From Bacillota bacterium (GTDB lineage: Bacteria > Bacillota > Clostridia > Peptostreptococcales > Anaerovoracaceae): a DNA stretch of 30,759 nucleotides. The stretch covers positions 1 to 30,759 of the forward strand of contig JAGATO010000325.1 of NCBI GenBank assembly GCA_017621195.1, read 5' to 3'. The notes beneath the pieces are model-generated. The model was not told the DNA's origin, did no database searches, and saw only the letters and a list, made by a program, of their open reading frames with translations. This document shows positions 22,352-30,267 of the stretch, piece by piece (positions within the stretch are counted from its first letter, which is position 1; each line of letters starts with the position of its first letter). The translations under genes were made by a program, and so were the position numbers.

Positions 22352-23116
22352 ATGAGCACACTACTGGAACAATTCGATCCCAGCTGCAGGGCGATTCTGG
22401 AACCGGACATGGTGGCGCCCGCCCTGGAAGGCTTTCCGGAGCGGGTGGTGACCTGTTATTCCAAAAAACTGCTGGAACGGGCGTTGGCGGGTAGAAAGAC
22501 GGAGATCGTCTGCCGGCTGGATACGGAGGACGGCGGAATTCCCGTCTACACCTTCGAAGAGGACGGCGTTCGCTACGGCGCTTACATGTCACGGGTGGGG
22601 TCGGCAGCCTGTGCCATCAACCTGGAAGAAGTCATCTCCCGCGGGGCGAAGGCCGTCATGATGTTTGGCTCCTGCGGCGTTCTGTCGGAGGACATTCCCA
22701 AGTGGGGGATCATCGTTCCCACGGCGGCGCTGCGGGATGAAGGCGTCAGCTACCACTATCTCCCGGCTGCCGATGAAGTGGCGTTTCCGGAAGAGACCGT
22801 CGAAGCGATCTGTGGCTGTCTGGCGCAGAGCGGCGAACAGGTGCGCTGCGGCAAGGTCTGGACCACCGACGCCATCTATCGGGAAACGGCATCCAAGATG
22901 GCCCGGCGCAGGGAACAGGGCTGTATTGCAGTGGACATGGAATGCGCTTCGGTGCTGGCAGTCACCCGGTTCCGGGGCGTTGCCTTCGGGCAGTTCTTCT
23001 ATACGGAGGACTTACTGACGGAGGACAGCTGGGACGGCCGCGGCCTGTCCGGCGGCGTTGCCTCTCAGGCGGAGCGGCTGTTCGGCTTGGCGCTGGCCTG
23101 TTTGAAGGAACTGTGA
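22352..23116 (+). CDS. Nucleoside phosphorylase (PNP/UDP family)
   Basis: This 254-aa enzyme should cleave a nucleoside with phosphate to base and ribose-1-phosphate in salvage. Family signatures are the phosphate/ribose region AVMMFGSCGVLSEDI, RDEGVSYHYLP, and the substrate-binding AVDMECASVLAV late in the protein. It resembles uridine phosphorylase-like members more than purine nucleoside phosphorylase, but specificity is not settled by sequence. ATG 22352 follows AAGGAGG with good spacing; a TTG at 22334 in the same frame is unlikely. Its stop codon abuts the stop of the converging AEC transporter gene with no intervening base, and no terminator separates them. Confidence 0.87.
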   Translation: MSTLLEQFDPSCRAILEPDMVAPALEGFPERVVTCYSKKLLERALAGRKTEIVCRLDTEDGGIPVYTFEEDGVRYGAYMSRVGSAACAINLEEVISRGAKAVMMFGSCGVLSEDIPKWGIIVPTAALRDEGVSYHYLPAADEVAFPEETVEAICGCLAQSGEQVRCGKVWTTDAIYRETASKMARRREQGCIAVDMECASVLAVTRFRGVAFGQFFYTEDLLTEDSWDGRGLSGGVASQAERLFGLALACLKEL

Positions 23117-24070
23117 TCAGGCCATGAGGAAGCTGATCAGCATGATGTAACAGGGAATCAGAACCATGCTGATCACCGTGGTGACGGCGATGGTCATGGC
23201 TGCAAACTCGTAATCCGCCCTGGCTTCCTTGGCTACGATTCCCAGCTGGGTCATGGCCGGCATGACAGTCATGATTAGGTAGACCTGCTTGGCCATATCC
23301 GACAGGGGAAGATTCATCATGATACACAGCAGGATGGCCGGAGACAGAACGAAGCGGCTCAGCAGAAGGACGACCAGTTCCTTGGAGGGCTTGACTTGCT
23401 TCAGGTCCATGTGGCGCAGCACGCTTCCGGTCATGACCATGGCCAACGGTGTGGCGGTTCTTCCGATCTGCTGCAGAGGGCTGAACAGCCAGGTGGGAAG
23501 ATTGATTCCTGCCAGGACGAGAAGAACGCCCAGACCGAAGCCCATCAGCGGCGGCGATGCCAGTTTCTTCAGACCTTCGGCACTGATCAGCTTGCTCTTC
23601 ATTCCGCCGTCCTTGCGCAGCAGGTAGGCGCCGATGCTCCAGAACATGACGGTGTTGGCTACGTAATAGCTCATGGCGATGGGGGTGGAGGCTTCGCCGA
23701 ACAGGGAGATGGTGACGGGAAAGCCGATGATGACGGTGTTGGAAAAGGTCATCACGTTGATGAAGACGCCGTGGATCCCCTTGTCTACCTTTAAGATGCG
23801 AACCATGAGGAGGGCCAGTCCCAACAGCAGAAAGATCGCTGCAAAGGGAACCGGAAACAGCTTCAACAGGTCCAGCAGGTCCGCCCGCGTGGGACACGTG
23901 GTGGAAACGTTAATGATCATGTAGCAGGGGATGGCTACGCGCATGCAGAATTTCGAAAGAAAATCCTCTCCCGTCTTACCGAACCAGGGCTTCTTGGCGA
24001 TGGTAAAGCCGAAGCCCATCATGATCAGCAGCGGGAGAACGCTGGTCACGGCTTGTGCAAATAACGACAT
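23117..24070 (-). CDS. AEC-family (auxin efflux carrier-like) transporter
   Basis: This 317-aa membrane protein has about ten hydrophobic helices. The opening VLPLLIMMGFGFTIAKKPWF, the central FSNTVIIGFPVTISLFGE motif and the NLPTWLFSPLQQIGRTATPLAMVMTGS segment are typical of the AEC family. Members export malate, malonate or other organic anions, or related solutes. I chose ATG 24070, preceded by AAAGGAGAG, over an in-frame start at 24190 whose extra 40 residues do not fit the family. The 3' end touches the nucleoside phosphorylase stop. The substrate is not deducible. Confidence 0.9.
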   Translation of the reverse strand: MSLFAQAVTSVLPLLIMMGFGFTIAKKPWFGKTGEDFLSKFCMRVAIPCYMIINVSTTCPTRADLLDLLKLFPVPFAAIFLLLGLALLMVRILKVDKGIHGVFINVMTFSNTVIIGFPVTISLFGEASTPIAMSYYVANTVMFWSIGAYLLRKDGGMKSKLISAEGLKKLASPPLMGFGLGVLLVLAGINLPTWLFSPLQQIGRTATPLAMVMTGSVLRHMDLKQVKPSKELVVLLLSRFVLSPAILLCIMMNLPLSDMAKQVYLIMTVMPAMTQLGIVAKEARADYEFAAMTIAVTTVISMVLIPCYIMLISFLMA

Positions 24071-24217
24071 GAATACTCTCTCCTTTCTTAACAGGACTAT
24101 CATATCATGTTTCGTTGGGCTTGTCATTGCGAAATCAAAGGAGGGTCCGCAGGATTTTCGGCCGCTCCCATCTAAAGTGTAAAATACCAAAAACTTTCAA
24201 AAACTTTTAAGAATATA

Positions 24218-24246
24218 TTGACTTTTTGAAATTTAACAGATATGAT
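24218..24246 (+). promoter_or_regulatory. Strong promoter of the cold-shock gene
   Basis: TTGACT (24218-24223), 17-nt spacer, TATGAT (24241-24246). An A/T-rich stretch upstream with AAACTTTCAA and AAACTTTTAA repeats could act as an UP element. The 5' leader is only about 50 nt. Confidence 0.75.
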
Positions 24247-24301
24247 GTGACTAAGTTATTTCATCCATCTGCACGGTGTAAGAAAATGGAGGTACCGACA
24301 C

Positions 24302-24517
24302 ATGAACAAGGGTACAGTAAAATGGTTTAATTCTGAAAAAGGTTATGGCTTCATTGCCAACGACAACGGTGAAGGCGACGTATTCGTTCATTTCTCCGCG
24401 ATTATTGCTGACGGTTTCAAGACGCTGGCAGAAGGCCAGAAGGTTACGTTTGACACGGAACCCGACCCCAAAAACAGCAGCAAGATGAGAGCCATCAACG
24501 TCAAAGTGGTCGAGTAA
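24302..24517 (+). CDS. csp: Cold-shock protein, CspA family
   Basis: This 71-aa protein is a single OB-fold cold-shock domain that binds single-stranded RNA/DNA and melts RNA structure. Both RNA-binding motifs are present: RNP1 KGYGFI (14-19) and RNP2 VFVHF (28-32); the N terminus MNKGTVKWFNSEKG is typical. Length is normal for a bacterial Csp. GGAGG precedes ATG by 8 nt. It is a single-gene unit with a strong promoter and terminator. The leader is shorter than that of the cold-inducible E. coli cspA, so it may be a constitutive member. Confidence 0.97.
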   Translation: MNKGTVKWFNSEKGYGFIANDNGEGDVFVHFSAIIADGFKTLAEGQKVTFDTEPDPKNSSKMRAINVKVVE

Positions 24518-24525
24518 GAGGACAT

Positions 24526-24572
24526 AAAAAAAGGGAGCCGTCGAGAGGACTGCTCCTTTCTTTTCTTTTTTT
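24526..24572 (+). terminator. Intrinsic terminator of the cold-shock gene
   Basis: GGAGC (24534-24538) with GCTCC (24552-24556), flanked by A and T runs that extend the stem, then a long T-rich tail to about 24572. Confidence 0.8.
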
Positions 24573-24586
24573 GCTTTTTCCATGAG

Positions 24587-24619
24587 AAACCCCGCGTGCT
24601 CTGCGATGACGCGGGGTTT
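24587..24619. terminator. GC-rich hairpin, terminator-like
   Basis: AAACCCCGCG (24587-24596) and CGCGGGGTTT (24610-24619) form a perfect 10-bp stem. The T-run is short on either strand. It lies between the cold-shock gene and the converging DMT transporter and probably helps terminate the latter. Confidence 0.65.
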
Positions 24620-24674
24620 GTCGTTCCGTAGGATATTCCGCCTGCGACAGATGACGCGGCGACAGGATCCGGTT

Positions 24675-25559
24675 TTAAGCGGCCTTTTCGTCCTGCGCCT
24701 TGCGGTGCTGACGGTTGTTGTACAGGAACATCATCAGGGCCATACCTAAGATAATGACGTAACCGATGATGCTGTAGCCGTCCGGGATCTGGTTAAAGAT
24801 CAGGTAGCCGGTAACGGCGCCGAACAGGATCTGAGAATAGTCGTAGATGGAAATCTCTCTGGCCGGAGCATAACGGTATGCTGCGGTGATGGAGAACTGA
24901 CCGCCGGCAGCGCACAGGCCAGCCATCAGCAGCAGAAGCAGTTGGGTGGTGGTCAGAGGATGGAAGTCCACAACGATGAAGGGAACCACCGCCAGACAGG
25001 AGAAGGCCGAGAAGAAGAATACGATTCTCGGACCGGGCTCGCCGCGCAGTCCCAGATAGCGGACGGTGGTATAGGCGGCTCCGGCAGCCACACCTCCGGC
25101 AAAGCCCACCAGAGAAGCCAGCAGGTCAACGTTGGAGAACGTGGGCTTGACGATGAACAGACTTCCGATGAAGGCGAAGAATACGGCGAAGCCCTGAACC
25201 GGCTTGCACTTTTCCTTCAGGAACAGCGCCGAGAAGATCACGCCGAAGAAGGGGGACATCTTGTTCAGCATGGTGGCGTCGGCCATGACCAGATGGTCCA
25301 CGGCGTAGAAGTTGCCCAAAATGCCGATGGTTCCGGTGACGGAACGCAGAAGCAGGTATTTGAAGTTGCCGGGCTTCCAACGGAAGGATTCGTTGGTTTT
25401 CATCAGGATGATCAGGGCGAAGATCGCAGCCACCAGATTTCGGAAAAAGCTTTTCTCAATGGATGGAATGTCTCCGGACAGACGGACGAAAACGTTCATC
25501 ATGGAGAAGCAGAAGGCGGAACAGATGATACAGATCACGCCTTTGGTTTTTTGATTCAT
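24675..25559 (-). CDS. EamA/DMT-superfamily transporter
   Basis: This 294-aa protein has about ten hydrophobic helices in two EamA repeats. Markers are ICSAFCFSMMNVFVRL at the start, LGNFYAVDHLVMADATMLNKMSP in the first repeat (shown in two parts of one motif) and PAREISIYDYSQILFGAVTGYLIFNQIPD in the second; these resemble the S-adenosylmethionine/unknown-metabolite DMT group, but substrate is undefined. It differs clearly from the other DMT protein at 21063-21977, so the two are not a recent duplication. AAGGAG precedes the start. Upstream is a nearby promoter and, farther up on the same strand, a structured transcript with a terminator-like end, which could be its leader. Confidence 0.9.
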   Translation of the reverse strand: MNQKTKGVICIICSAFCFSMMNVFVRLSGDIPSIEKSFFRNLVAAIFALIILMKTNESFRWKPGNFKYLLLRSVTGTIGILGNFYAVDHLVMADATMLNKMSPFFGVIFSALFLKEKCKPVQGFAVFFAFIGSLFIVKPTFSNVDLLASLVGFAGGVAAGAAYTTVRYLGLRGEPGPRIVFFFSAFSCLAVVPFIVVDFHPLTTTQLLLLLMAGLCAAGGQFSITAAYRYAPAREISIYDYSQILFGAVTGYLIFNQIPDGYSIIGYVIILGMALMMFLYNNRQHRKAQDEKAA

Positions 25560-25597
25560 GACAGATAGCTCCTTGCTTTATACTCGCACCTTTCGGT

Positions 25598-25625
25598 ATT
25601 ATATTACCGTACCATTGTAGCACAA
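25598..25625 (-). promoter_or_regulatory. Promoter of the second DMT transporter, with palindrome
   Basis: On the minus strand TTGTGC (25620-25625), 16-nt spacer, TATAAT (25598-25603). The -10 lies within the symmetric CGGTATTATATTACCG (25595-25610), a possible operator. Confidence 0.55.
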
Positions 25626-25653
25626 GTGGAATCGGATCAGCAAGGCCGGGAAA

Positions 25654-25808
25654 AGAAAAAAGCGATCTCCGGAGAGAACGCTGTCAAAACAGGGAAAAAG
25701 AAAAAGAGCCGTCGGAGAAGAGGACATCGCAGCGATGCGATACAAGGATGGTGAAAACAGTGTACGATGGAACTTCATTCCGACAAAACTCTTATTCACA
25801 AATAGTAT
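25654..25808 (-). ncRNA. Predicted structured RNA, or leader of the DMT gene
   Basis: A near-consensus minus-strand promoter (25815-25843) predicts a start near 25808. The transcript has a closing stem GTCGGA-AT-GAAG (25773-25784) with CTTCTCCGAC (25711-25720), ten pairs with a 2-nt bulge, enclosing about 52 nt with a perfect ATCGCA/TGCGAT hairpin (25726-25741). It ends in a small hairpin AGCG/CGCT (25661-25682) followed by a U-run at about 25654-25660. No convincing ORF with a ribosome binding site is present. It could be a free sRNA of about 150 nt or an attenuating leader for the DMT gene that starts at 25559. I recognise no known family. Confidence 0.4.
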
Positions 25809-25822
25809 AGTAAGAATATACA
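25795..25822 (+). promoter_or_regulatory. Possible promoter of the DNase IV gene
   Basis: TTCACA (25795-25800), 16-nt spacer, TATACA (25817-25822), overlapping the opposite-strand promoter. The stretch from here to 26000 is AT-rich and holds no other recognisable signal. Confidence 0.25.
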
Positions 25823-25843
25823 CCTATACCGGTAGTATGTCAA
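25815..25843 (-). promoter_or_regulatory. Near-consensus promoter of the predicted RNA
   Basis: On the minus strand TTGACA (25838-25843), 17-nt spacer, TATATT (25815-25820). It is one of the best promoter matches in the window and no protein-coding start follows it directly. Confidence 0.65.
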
Positions 25844-26000
25844 CAGAAAAAAGAAAAAGATTTTGTTGAAAGATCATATTTTTTATTCTGACAAGTGCGA
25901 ATTGTATATAAAAACGCAGATGACGGGGCGAAAAGACGAATATTATTATCAAAATATAGATAGATTGTTCGATTGCTTAAAAATGGAGGAGATGAATAAA

Positions 26001-26870
26001 ATGGGAGAAACATTGAATATCGGTTGTCATTTATCGTCGTCAAAAGGATATTTATTCATGGGAAAGCAGATGATGTCCATGGGAGGAAACACCTTCCAGT
26101 TCTTCACCCGCAATCCCCGGGGAAGCAAGGCCAAGGCCATCGATCCGGAGGATGCGGCAGCCCTCTGCCGCCTGATGGAGCAGGAGGGATTCGCCAAAAT
26201 TCTGGCCCATGCACCGTATACGCTGAATCCGGCTTCGGCCGACCCCAAGGTGAGGACCTTTGCCCTGATGACCATTCAGGACGATCTGGAACGGATGGAG
26301 TACACACCGGGTCAGATGTATAACTTCCACCCCGGCAGCCACGTGGGGCAGGGAATGGAAGAGGGAATCCGCCTCATCAGCGAGCTATTGAATGAAGTGC
26401 TCAAACCGGAGCAGACCACCACGGTGCTGTTGGAGACCATGGCGGGCAAGGGAAGCGAAGTGGGCGGTCGGTTCGAGGAACTGGCGGAGATCCTGCGCCG
26501 CGTGGAGCTGTCGGATCACATGGGCGTTTGTCTCGATACGTGTCACGTTCACGACGGCGGCTACGACATCGTCAACGATCTGGACGGGGTTCTGGAGGAG
26601 TTCGATCGCATCGTGGGACTGGATCGGCTGAAGGCCATCCACATCAACGACTCCAAGAACCCGCTGGCAAGCCACAAGGACCGCCACGAGGTCATTGGCG
26701 GCGGATTCATCGGCCTTCCGGCCTTTGAACGGATCATCAACCACCCACGGCTGCGCCGGTTGCCCTTCTATCTGGAAACGCCCAACGAGATTGCCGGCTA
26801 TACGGCGGAGATCGCGCTGTTGAAATCGCGGTATCGATCGGATGAAACATCGCACGCGATAGAGCCTTGA
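26001..26870 (+). CDS. nfo: Deoxyribonuclease IV (AP endonuclease, Nfo type)
   Basis: This 289-aa TIM-barrel enzyme cuts DNA at abasic sites in base-excision repair, using three metal ions. Conserved metal-ligand segments are visible: NIGCHLSSSKG at the start, YNFHPGSHVGQG, LLETMAGKGSEVG, GVCLDTCHVHDGGYD, HINDSKN, DRHEVIGGGFIG and LETPNE. Length is typical (about 280 aa). I chose ATG 26001, with GGAGGAG upstream; the frame is open back to 25863 but the additional residues are AT-rich-coded and fall before the family's first strand. ATGs at 25983 and 25992 are possible minor alternatives. It is followed by the promoter of the aminotransferase. Confidence 0.93.
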   Translation: MGETLNIGCHLSSSKGYLFMGKQMMSMGGNTFQFFTRNPRGSKAKAIDPEDAAALCRLMEQEGFAKILAHAPYTLNPASADPKVRTFALMTIQDDLERMEYTPGQMYNFHPGSHVGQGMEEGIRLISELLNEVLKPEQTTTVLLETMAGKGSEVGGRFEELAEILRRVELSDHMGVCLDTCHVHDGGYDIVNDLDGVLEEFDRIVGLDRLKAIHINDSKNPLASHKDRHEVIGGGFIGLPAFERIINHPRLRRLPFYLETPNEIAGYTAEIALLKSRYRSDETSHAIEP

Positions 26871-26943
26871 GATGAGCGGAGCGGTTGACGGAAAAATAAC
26901 GGAAAATAAGATGGCTCTTCTGGGGAAATGACGGCGGGAGACC

Positions 26944-26972
26944 TTGCAATTTTCAATAGAGTTCGATACAAT
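26944..26972 (+). promoter_or_regulatory. Promoter of ilvE
   Basis: TTGCAA (26944-26949), 17-nt spacer, TACAAT (26967-26972), 35 nt before the start codon. No T-box or leader peptide fits in so short a leader. Confidence 0.65.
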
Positions 26973-27007
26973 AAAAGGTAAATGCAACAACGTGGGAGGA
27001 TAACGCA

Positions 27008-28081
27008 ATGGAAATCAAAGTAACACTGACCAATGCACCGAAGGCAAAGCCTCAGGATGAGAGCAAGCTGGGCTTTGGTACGATTTATACAGACCACATG
27101 TTCGTCATGGACTACGACGAGGGACAGGGCTGGCACGATCCGCAGATCGTTCCCTACGGCGACATCACGCTGAATCCGGCAGCCATCGCGCTGCACTACG
27201 GACAGGAGACCTTCGAGGGAATGAAGGCCTACCGCTCTAAGGACGGAAGAATTCTGCTGTTCCGTCCCGAAGAGAACTACAAGCGCCTGAACGCCTCCAA
27301 TCACCGCATCTGCATCCCCGAGCTGCCTGTGGACCTCTGCCTGGAGGCGACAAAGAAGCTGGTGGAGATCGATAAGGAATGGGTTCCGGCGGCGGAAAAC
27401 GCTTCGCTGTACATCCGTCCGTTCATCTTCGCTACGGAGCCGTATCTGGGCGTCCGCCCCTCCAAGAGCTTCAAGTTCATGATCATCTGCTCTCCGTCGG
27501 GTCCCTACTATGCGTCCGGCATCGCTCCCGTGAAGATCTACGTGGAGAACGCTTACGTCAGAGCCGTTCGCGGCGGTATGGGATTCGCCAAGACCGGCGG
27601 CAACTACGCTGCAGGCCTGGTGGCAGAGGTAGAAGCCCACGCTCAGGACTACGCGCAGGTTCTGTGGCTGGACGGCGTGGAACAGAAGTACGTGGAGGAA
27701 GTGGGAACGATGAACATCTTCTTCGTCATCGGCGATGAGGTAGTAACGCCCATGGTCAACGGCAGTATCTTACCCGGCATCACCCGCAAGTCCATGATCG
27801 AAGTGCTGAAGCTGAAGGGCGTCAAGGTCAGCGAACGCCGCATTTCCATCGAAGAGGTGGGGGAAGCCTACGATCGGGGAGAGCTGAAGGAGATCTTCGG
27901 TACCGGTACGGCGGCCATCATCAGCCCAGTCTGCACGCTGAAGTGGGGAGACAAGGTGATGGAAGTCAACGACGGAAGGATCGGTCCCATCAGCCAGATG
28001 CTGTACGATGAACTGACCGGAATCCAGTGGGGCGAAAAGGAAGGCCCGGAAGGCTGGTCCGTGGAAGTCTGCCGGTTATAA
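27008..28081 (+). CDS. ilvE: Branched-chain amino acid aminotransferase
   Basis: This 357-aa fold-type IV PLP enzyme transfers the amino group between glutamate and the branched-chain 2-oxo acids. Its length and segments fit the longer, eukaryote-like BCAT group: ALHYGQETFEGMKAYRSKDG, RPEENYKRLNASNHR, K195 in FAKTGGNYAAGL (probable PLP lysine), VLWLDGVEQKYVEEVGTMNIFFV (split motif) and FGTGTAAIISPV. GGGAGG precedes ATG. It is followed 66 nt later by hisS on the same strand without an obvious terminator, so the two may be co-transcribed. Confidence 0.95.
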   Translation: MEIKVTLTNAPKAKPQDESKLGFGTIYTDHMFVMDYDEGQGWHDPQIVPYGDITLNPAAIALHYGQETFEGMKAYRSKDGRILLFRPEENYKRLNASNHRICIPELPVDLCLEATKKLVEIDKEWVPAAENASLYIRPFIFATEPYLGVRPSKSFKFMIICSPSGPYYASGIAPVKIYVENAYVRAVRGGMGFAKTGGNYAAGLVAEVEAHAQDYAQVLWLDGVEQKYVEEVGTMNIFFVIGDEVVTPMVNGSILPGITRKSMIEVLKLKGVKVSERRISIEEVGEAYDRGELKEIFGTGTAAIISPVCTLKWGDKVMEVNDGRIGPISQMLYDELTGIQWGEKEGPEGWSVEVCRL

Positions 28082-28147
28082 TGAAAATCAACGGAGACGA
28101 CGGCACTGTCCTCAGCGCCGCTGTTTCTGCCTGGAGGAACAATACCA

Positions 28148-29389
28148 ATGAAAATTACACCTGTCAAAGGAACCAACGATTATCTGCCGCAGGAGATGCG
28201 GCTGAGAGACTATCTGCAGTCGAAGATTCTGGAAACGTATTTGGCCAGCGGCTTTGAACGGATCTCCACGCCCATCATCGAGGACGTGGAAAACCTGGAC
28301 AAGAGCGACGGCGGCGAGAACCTGAACCTGATCTTCAAGATCATGAAGCGGGGCGACAAGCTGGCAAAGGCCCTCAACGGCGAAAAGTTTGACCAGCTGG
28401 CGGATCTGGGTCTGCGCTACGACCTGACGCTGCCGCTGTGCCGCTACTATGCCAACAACAGAAACGAGCTACCCAATCCCTTCAAGGTCATCCAGATGGA
28501 CCGGGTCTACCGGGCAGAGCAGCCGCAGAAGGGCCGGATGAGAGAATTCGTTCAGTGCGATATCGACATCATCGGCTCGTCTTCCGCCTCCTGCGAGGTG
28601 GAACTCATCGATACCACCGCCAAGGCGCTGCTTGCCATCGGCATGAAGAACTTCCGCATCAAGGTCAACGACCGGCGGATCTTAAAGGACATCCTGATGG
28701 CTGTGGGCTTTGAGGAGGCGGCGCTGGACAGCGTCTGCATCACCTTCGACAAGCTGGACAAGATCGGCGCGGAAGGGGTGAAGGCGGAGCTGGCGGAGAA
28801 GGGCTTCGATCCTGCCGTCATTGAAAAGTTCGGCGAAATGCTGGAGCGGACTCCCTTTACGCTGGAGGTAGCCAGGGACTACTGCAGCGATCCCGTCTAC
28901 ATCGACACGCTGCAGTCCATCATCGACAGCACTAACCAGCTGTCCGAAGGAAAGTACGATGTGTACTACGACAAGTCTCTGGTCCGCGGTCAGGGCTATT
29001 ACACCGGTACCGTATTCGAGATCGAAAGCGTGGACTTCGGAAGCTCCGTGGGCGGCGGCGGCCGTTACGACAATCTGGTCGGAAAATTCATCGGCGATTC
29101 CGTGCCTGCCGTGGGCTTTTCCATCGGCTTCGAGCGGATCTTCAGCATCCTGTCGGAACAGGAATATCAGATTCCTGACGGACGTCAGAAGGTGGCTGTA
29201 TTGTACGACGAACCGCGGATCACCGAAGCGGTAAGCTTTGCCAATTCCCTGCGGGGAGAATACGACGTCTGCCTGTTCATCAAGCCCAAGAAGGTAGGAA
29301 AGCTGATCAACCGTCTGCCCGGCCAGGGCTTTGCCGGATTCTGCTTCCTGGATGAAGAGCGCCAGATCAAGTGGCTCGGAGAAGAGTAG
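28148..29389 (+). CDS. hisS: Histidyl-tRNA synthetase, clostridial variant form
   Basis: This 413-aa class II synthetase charges tRNA-His. Motif 2 lies around residues 117-135 (RVYRAEQPQKGRMREF), the histidine-binding loop is LVRGQGYYTGTVFEIE, and the motif 3 region is SIGFERIFSIL, with GGGGRYDNLVGKF just before it. The usual bacterial HisRS phrase RPE-GT is replaced by LRYDLTLPLCRYYANNRNELP. The anticodon-binding domain after about residue 330 is compact. It most resembles a distinct clostridial HisRS type rather than HisZ, since the histidine-binding loop is intact. GGAGG precedes ATG. A strong terminator follows at 29416. Confidence 0.92.
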   Translation: MKITPVKGTNDYLPQEMRLRDYLQSKILETYLASGFERISTPIIEDVENLDKSDGGENLNLIFKIMKRGDKLAKALNGEKFDQLADLGLRYDLTLPLCRYYANNRNELPNPFKVIQMDRVYRAEQPQKGRMREFVQCDIDIIGSSSASCEVELIDTTAKALLAIGMKNFRIKVNDRRILKDILMAVGFEEAALDSVCITFDKLDKIGAEGVKAELAEKGFDPAVIEKFGEMLERTPFTLEVARDYCSDPVYIDTLQSIIDSTNQLSEGKYDVYYDKSLVRGQGYYTGTVFEIESVDFGSSVGGGGRYDNLVGKFIGDSVPAVGFSIGFERIFSILSEQEYQIPDGRQKVAVLYDEPRITEAVSFANSLRGEYDVCLFIKPKKVGKLINRLPGQGFAGFCFLDEERQIKWLGEE

Positions 29390-29415
29390 AGAACCATTCG
29401 GAGAAGAAGAATAGT

Positions 29416-29453
29416 AAAACAGCTCGGACAGCATCGTCCGGGCTGTTTTTTTT
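29416..29453 (+). terminator. Intrinsic terminator of hisS
   Basis: AAAACAGC (29416-29423) plus CGGAC pairs with GTCCG plus GCTGTTTT (29442-29449), then a T-run to 29453. The next 150 nt up to 29609 are GC-rich and hold only a weak GCTCC/GGAGC hairpin (29526-29549). Confidence 0.9.
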
Positions 29454-29609
29454 ACAGATGTTTCAGTTGCGAAGCCTGCCTGCCGATCGGCGGACTCTCT
29501 TTTTTCGTGGTGCGCCCGGTGGGCCGCTCCTGCGGTTCGTGGAGCTTTTGAAAGATGGGCTGGATCCGGTCAATTCCGTGACACTTCCGTTACAGGGCGA
29601 TGACATGCG

Positions 29610-29639
29610 TTGACAGCGACGGGACAGAGCGGGTACAAT
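29610..29639 (+). promoter_or_regulatory. Promoter of the 122-aa protein gene
   Basis: Consensus TTGACA (29610-29615), 18-nt spacer, TACAAT (29634-29639), 25 nt before the start codon. Confidence 0.65.
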
Positions 29640-29664
29640 AGATGACAAAAGGGGGAAAAGAAAC

Positions 29665-30033
29665 ATGAGCGGAATCAGTATGAAAATGCGGAAGGTAAAG
29701 GCGTCGGAGCTGCGGGAGATCGTTTCCCGGCTGAAACGTGAATTGACTGTGGAGAACACTGCTCTGGTGACTCCGGAGGTGGTCTGCGAACACTGGCGGG
29801 AGAGCGAGGGAATGAAGGCCTGCCTTCTGGCCTTCGAGCGGTATTATTTCCGCAACGGCAGCTACGCCACGCTGTCCATTATGTTCACGGAGACAGGAAA
29901 TGAACAGACGGCGGATATCGCCGGGTCCGGCGGCGGAGAAGGGCTTTTGAACATCAGCTGGGGTGCCAACCAGAACTTCGCCAATCTGGGTATCGACGCG
30001 CTGGAGGAGATGGGGTTCCGGAGGGAGCTGTAG
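29665..30033 (+). CDS. Small uncharacterised cytoplasmic protein, 122 aa
   Basis: I do not recognise this protein with confidence. It has no signal peptide, membrane helix or cysteine cluster typical of metal binding. The N-terminal 40 residues are charged and helical, followed by a predicted beta-rich part (AFERYYFRNGSYATLSIMF) and a glycine-rich turn (IAGSGGGEGLLN), then WGANQNFANLGIDALEEMGF at the end. The pattern is reminiscent of small DUF6054-like proteins of clostridia, a weak recollection only. It has its own promoter and GGGGG ribosome binding site and stands at the border of the AT-rich right end. Confidence 0.7.
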   Translation: MSGISMKMRKVKASELREIVSRLKRELTVENTALVTPEVVCEHWRESEGMKACLLAFERYYFRNGSYATLSIMFTETGNEQTADIAGSGGGEGLLNISWGANQNFANLGIDALEEMGFRREL

Positions 30034-30156
30034 TCCCAAAGAATCATATGGACGTCAGCACTTCGTGCGGTGGCTTTTGCTCATTTTTCCCAATGAATCT
30101 TCTGCTGGATATTTGACGTTTTTTTCTTTGCGCATCTTCTTTTTATTAAATAGACA

Positions 30157-30190
30157 ACGGCTTAACCGCAAAAAGGTGCCGTTAAGCCGT
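30157..30190. terminator. Inverted repeat, possible terminator of the amidohydrolase gene
   Basis: ACGGCTTAAC (30157-30166) and GTTAAGCCGT (30181-30190), a perfect 10-bp stem with 14-nt loop. The T-run on the minus strand is interrupted. Between 30034 and 30267 I see nothing else; the sequence is AT-rich. Confidence 0.5.
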
Positions 30191-30267
30191 CAAATTATCA
30201 TAGAAGATCTCAATTTACAGAAAAATTTCGCATCGTCTGATAAATTTTGAAATAATCACCTGTTTTT

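Noticed and set aside
22064..22592. Cys/Val-rich minus-strand frames over the leader and start of the nucleoside phosphorylase gene
   Set aside because: They are translations of the antisense of the A/C-rich repeats; no start signals, no recognisable domains.
25590..25625. Possible T-box element before the second DMT gene (TGGTACGG resembles TGGTACCGCG)
   Set aside because: The match is incomplete, there is no specifier-loop domain of T-box size in the right place, and the motif coincides with the promoter region.
25599..25823. A 74-codon minus-strand frame overlapping the predicted RNA
   Set aside because: It starts at a GTG inside the promoter, has no ribosome binding site and runs through the terminator-like hairpin.
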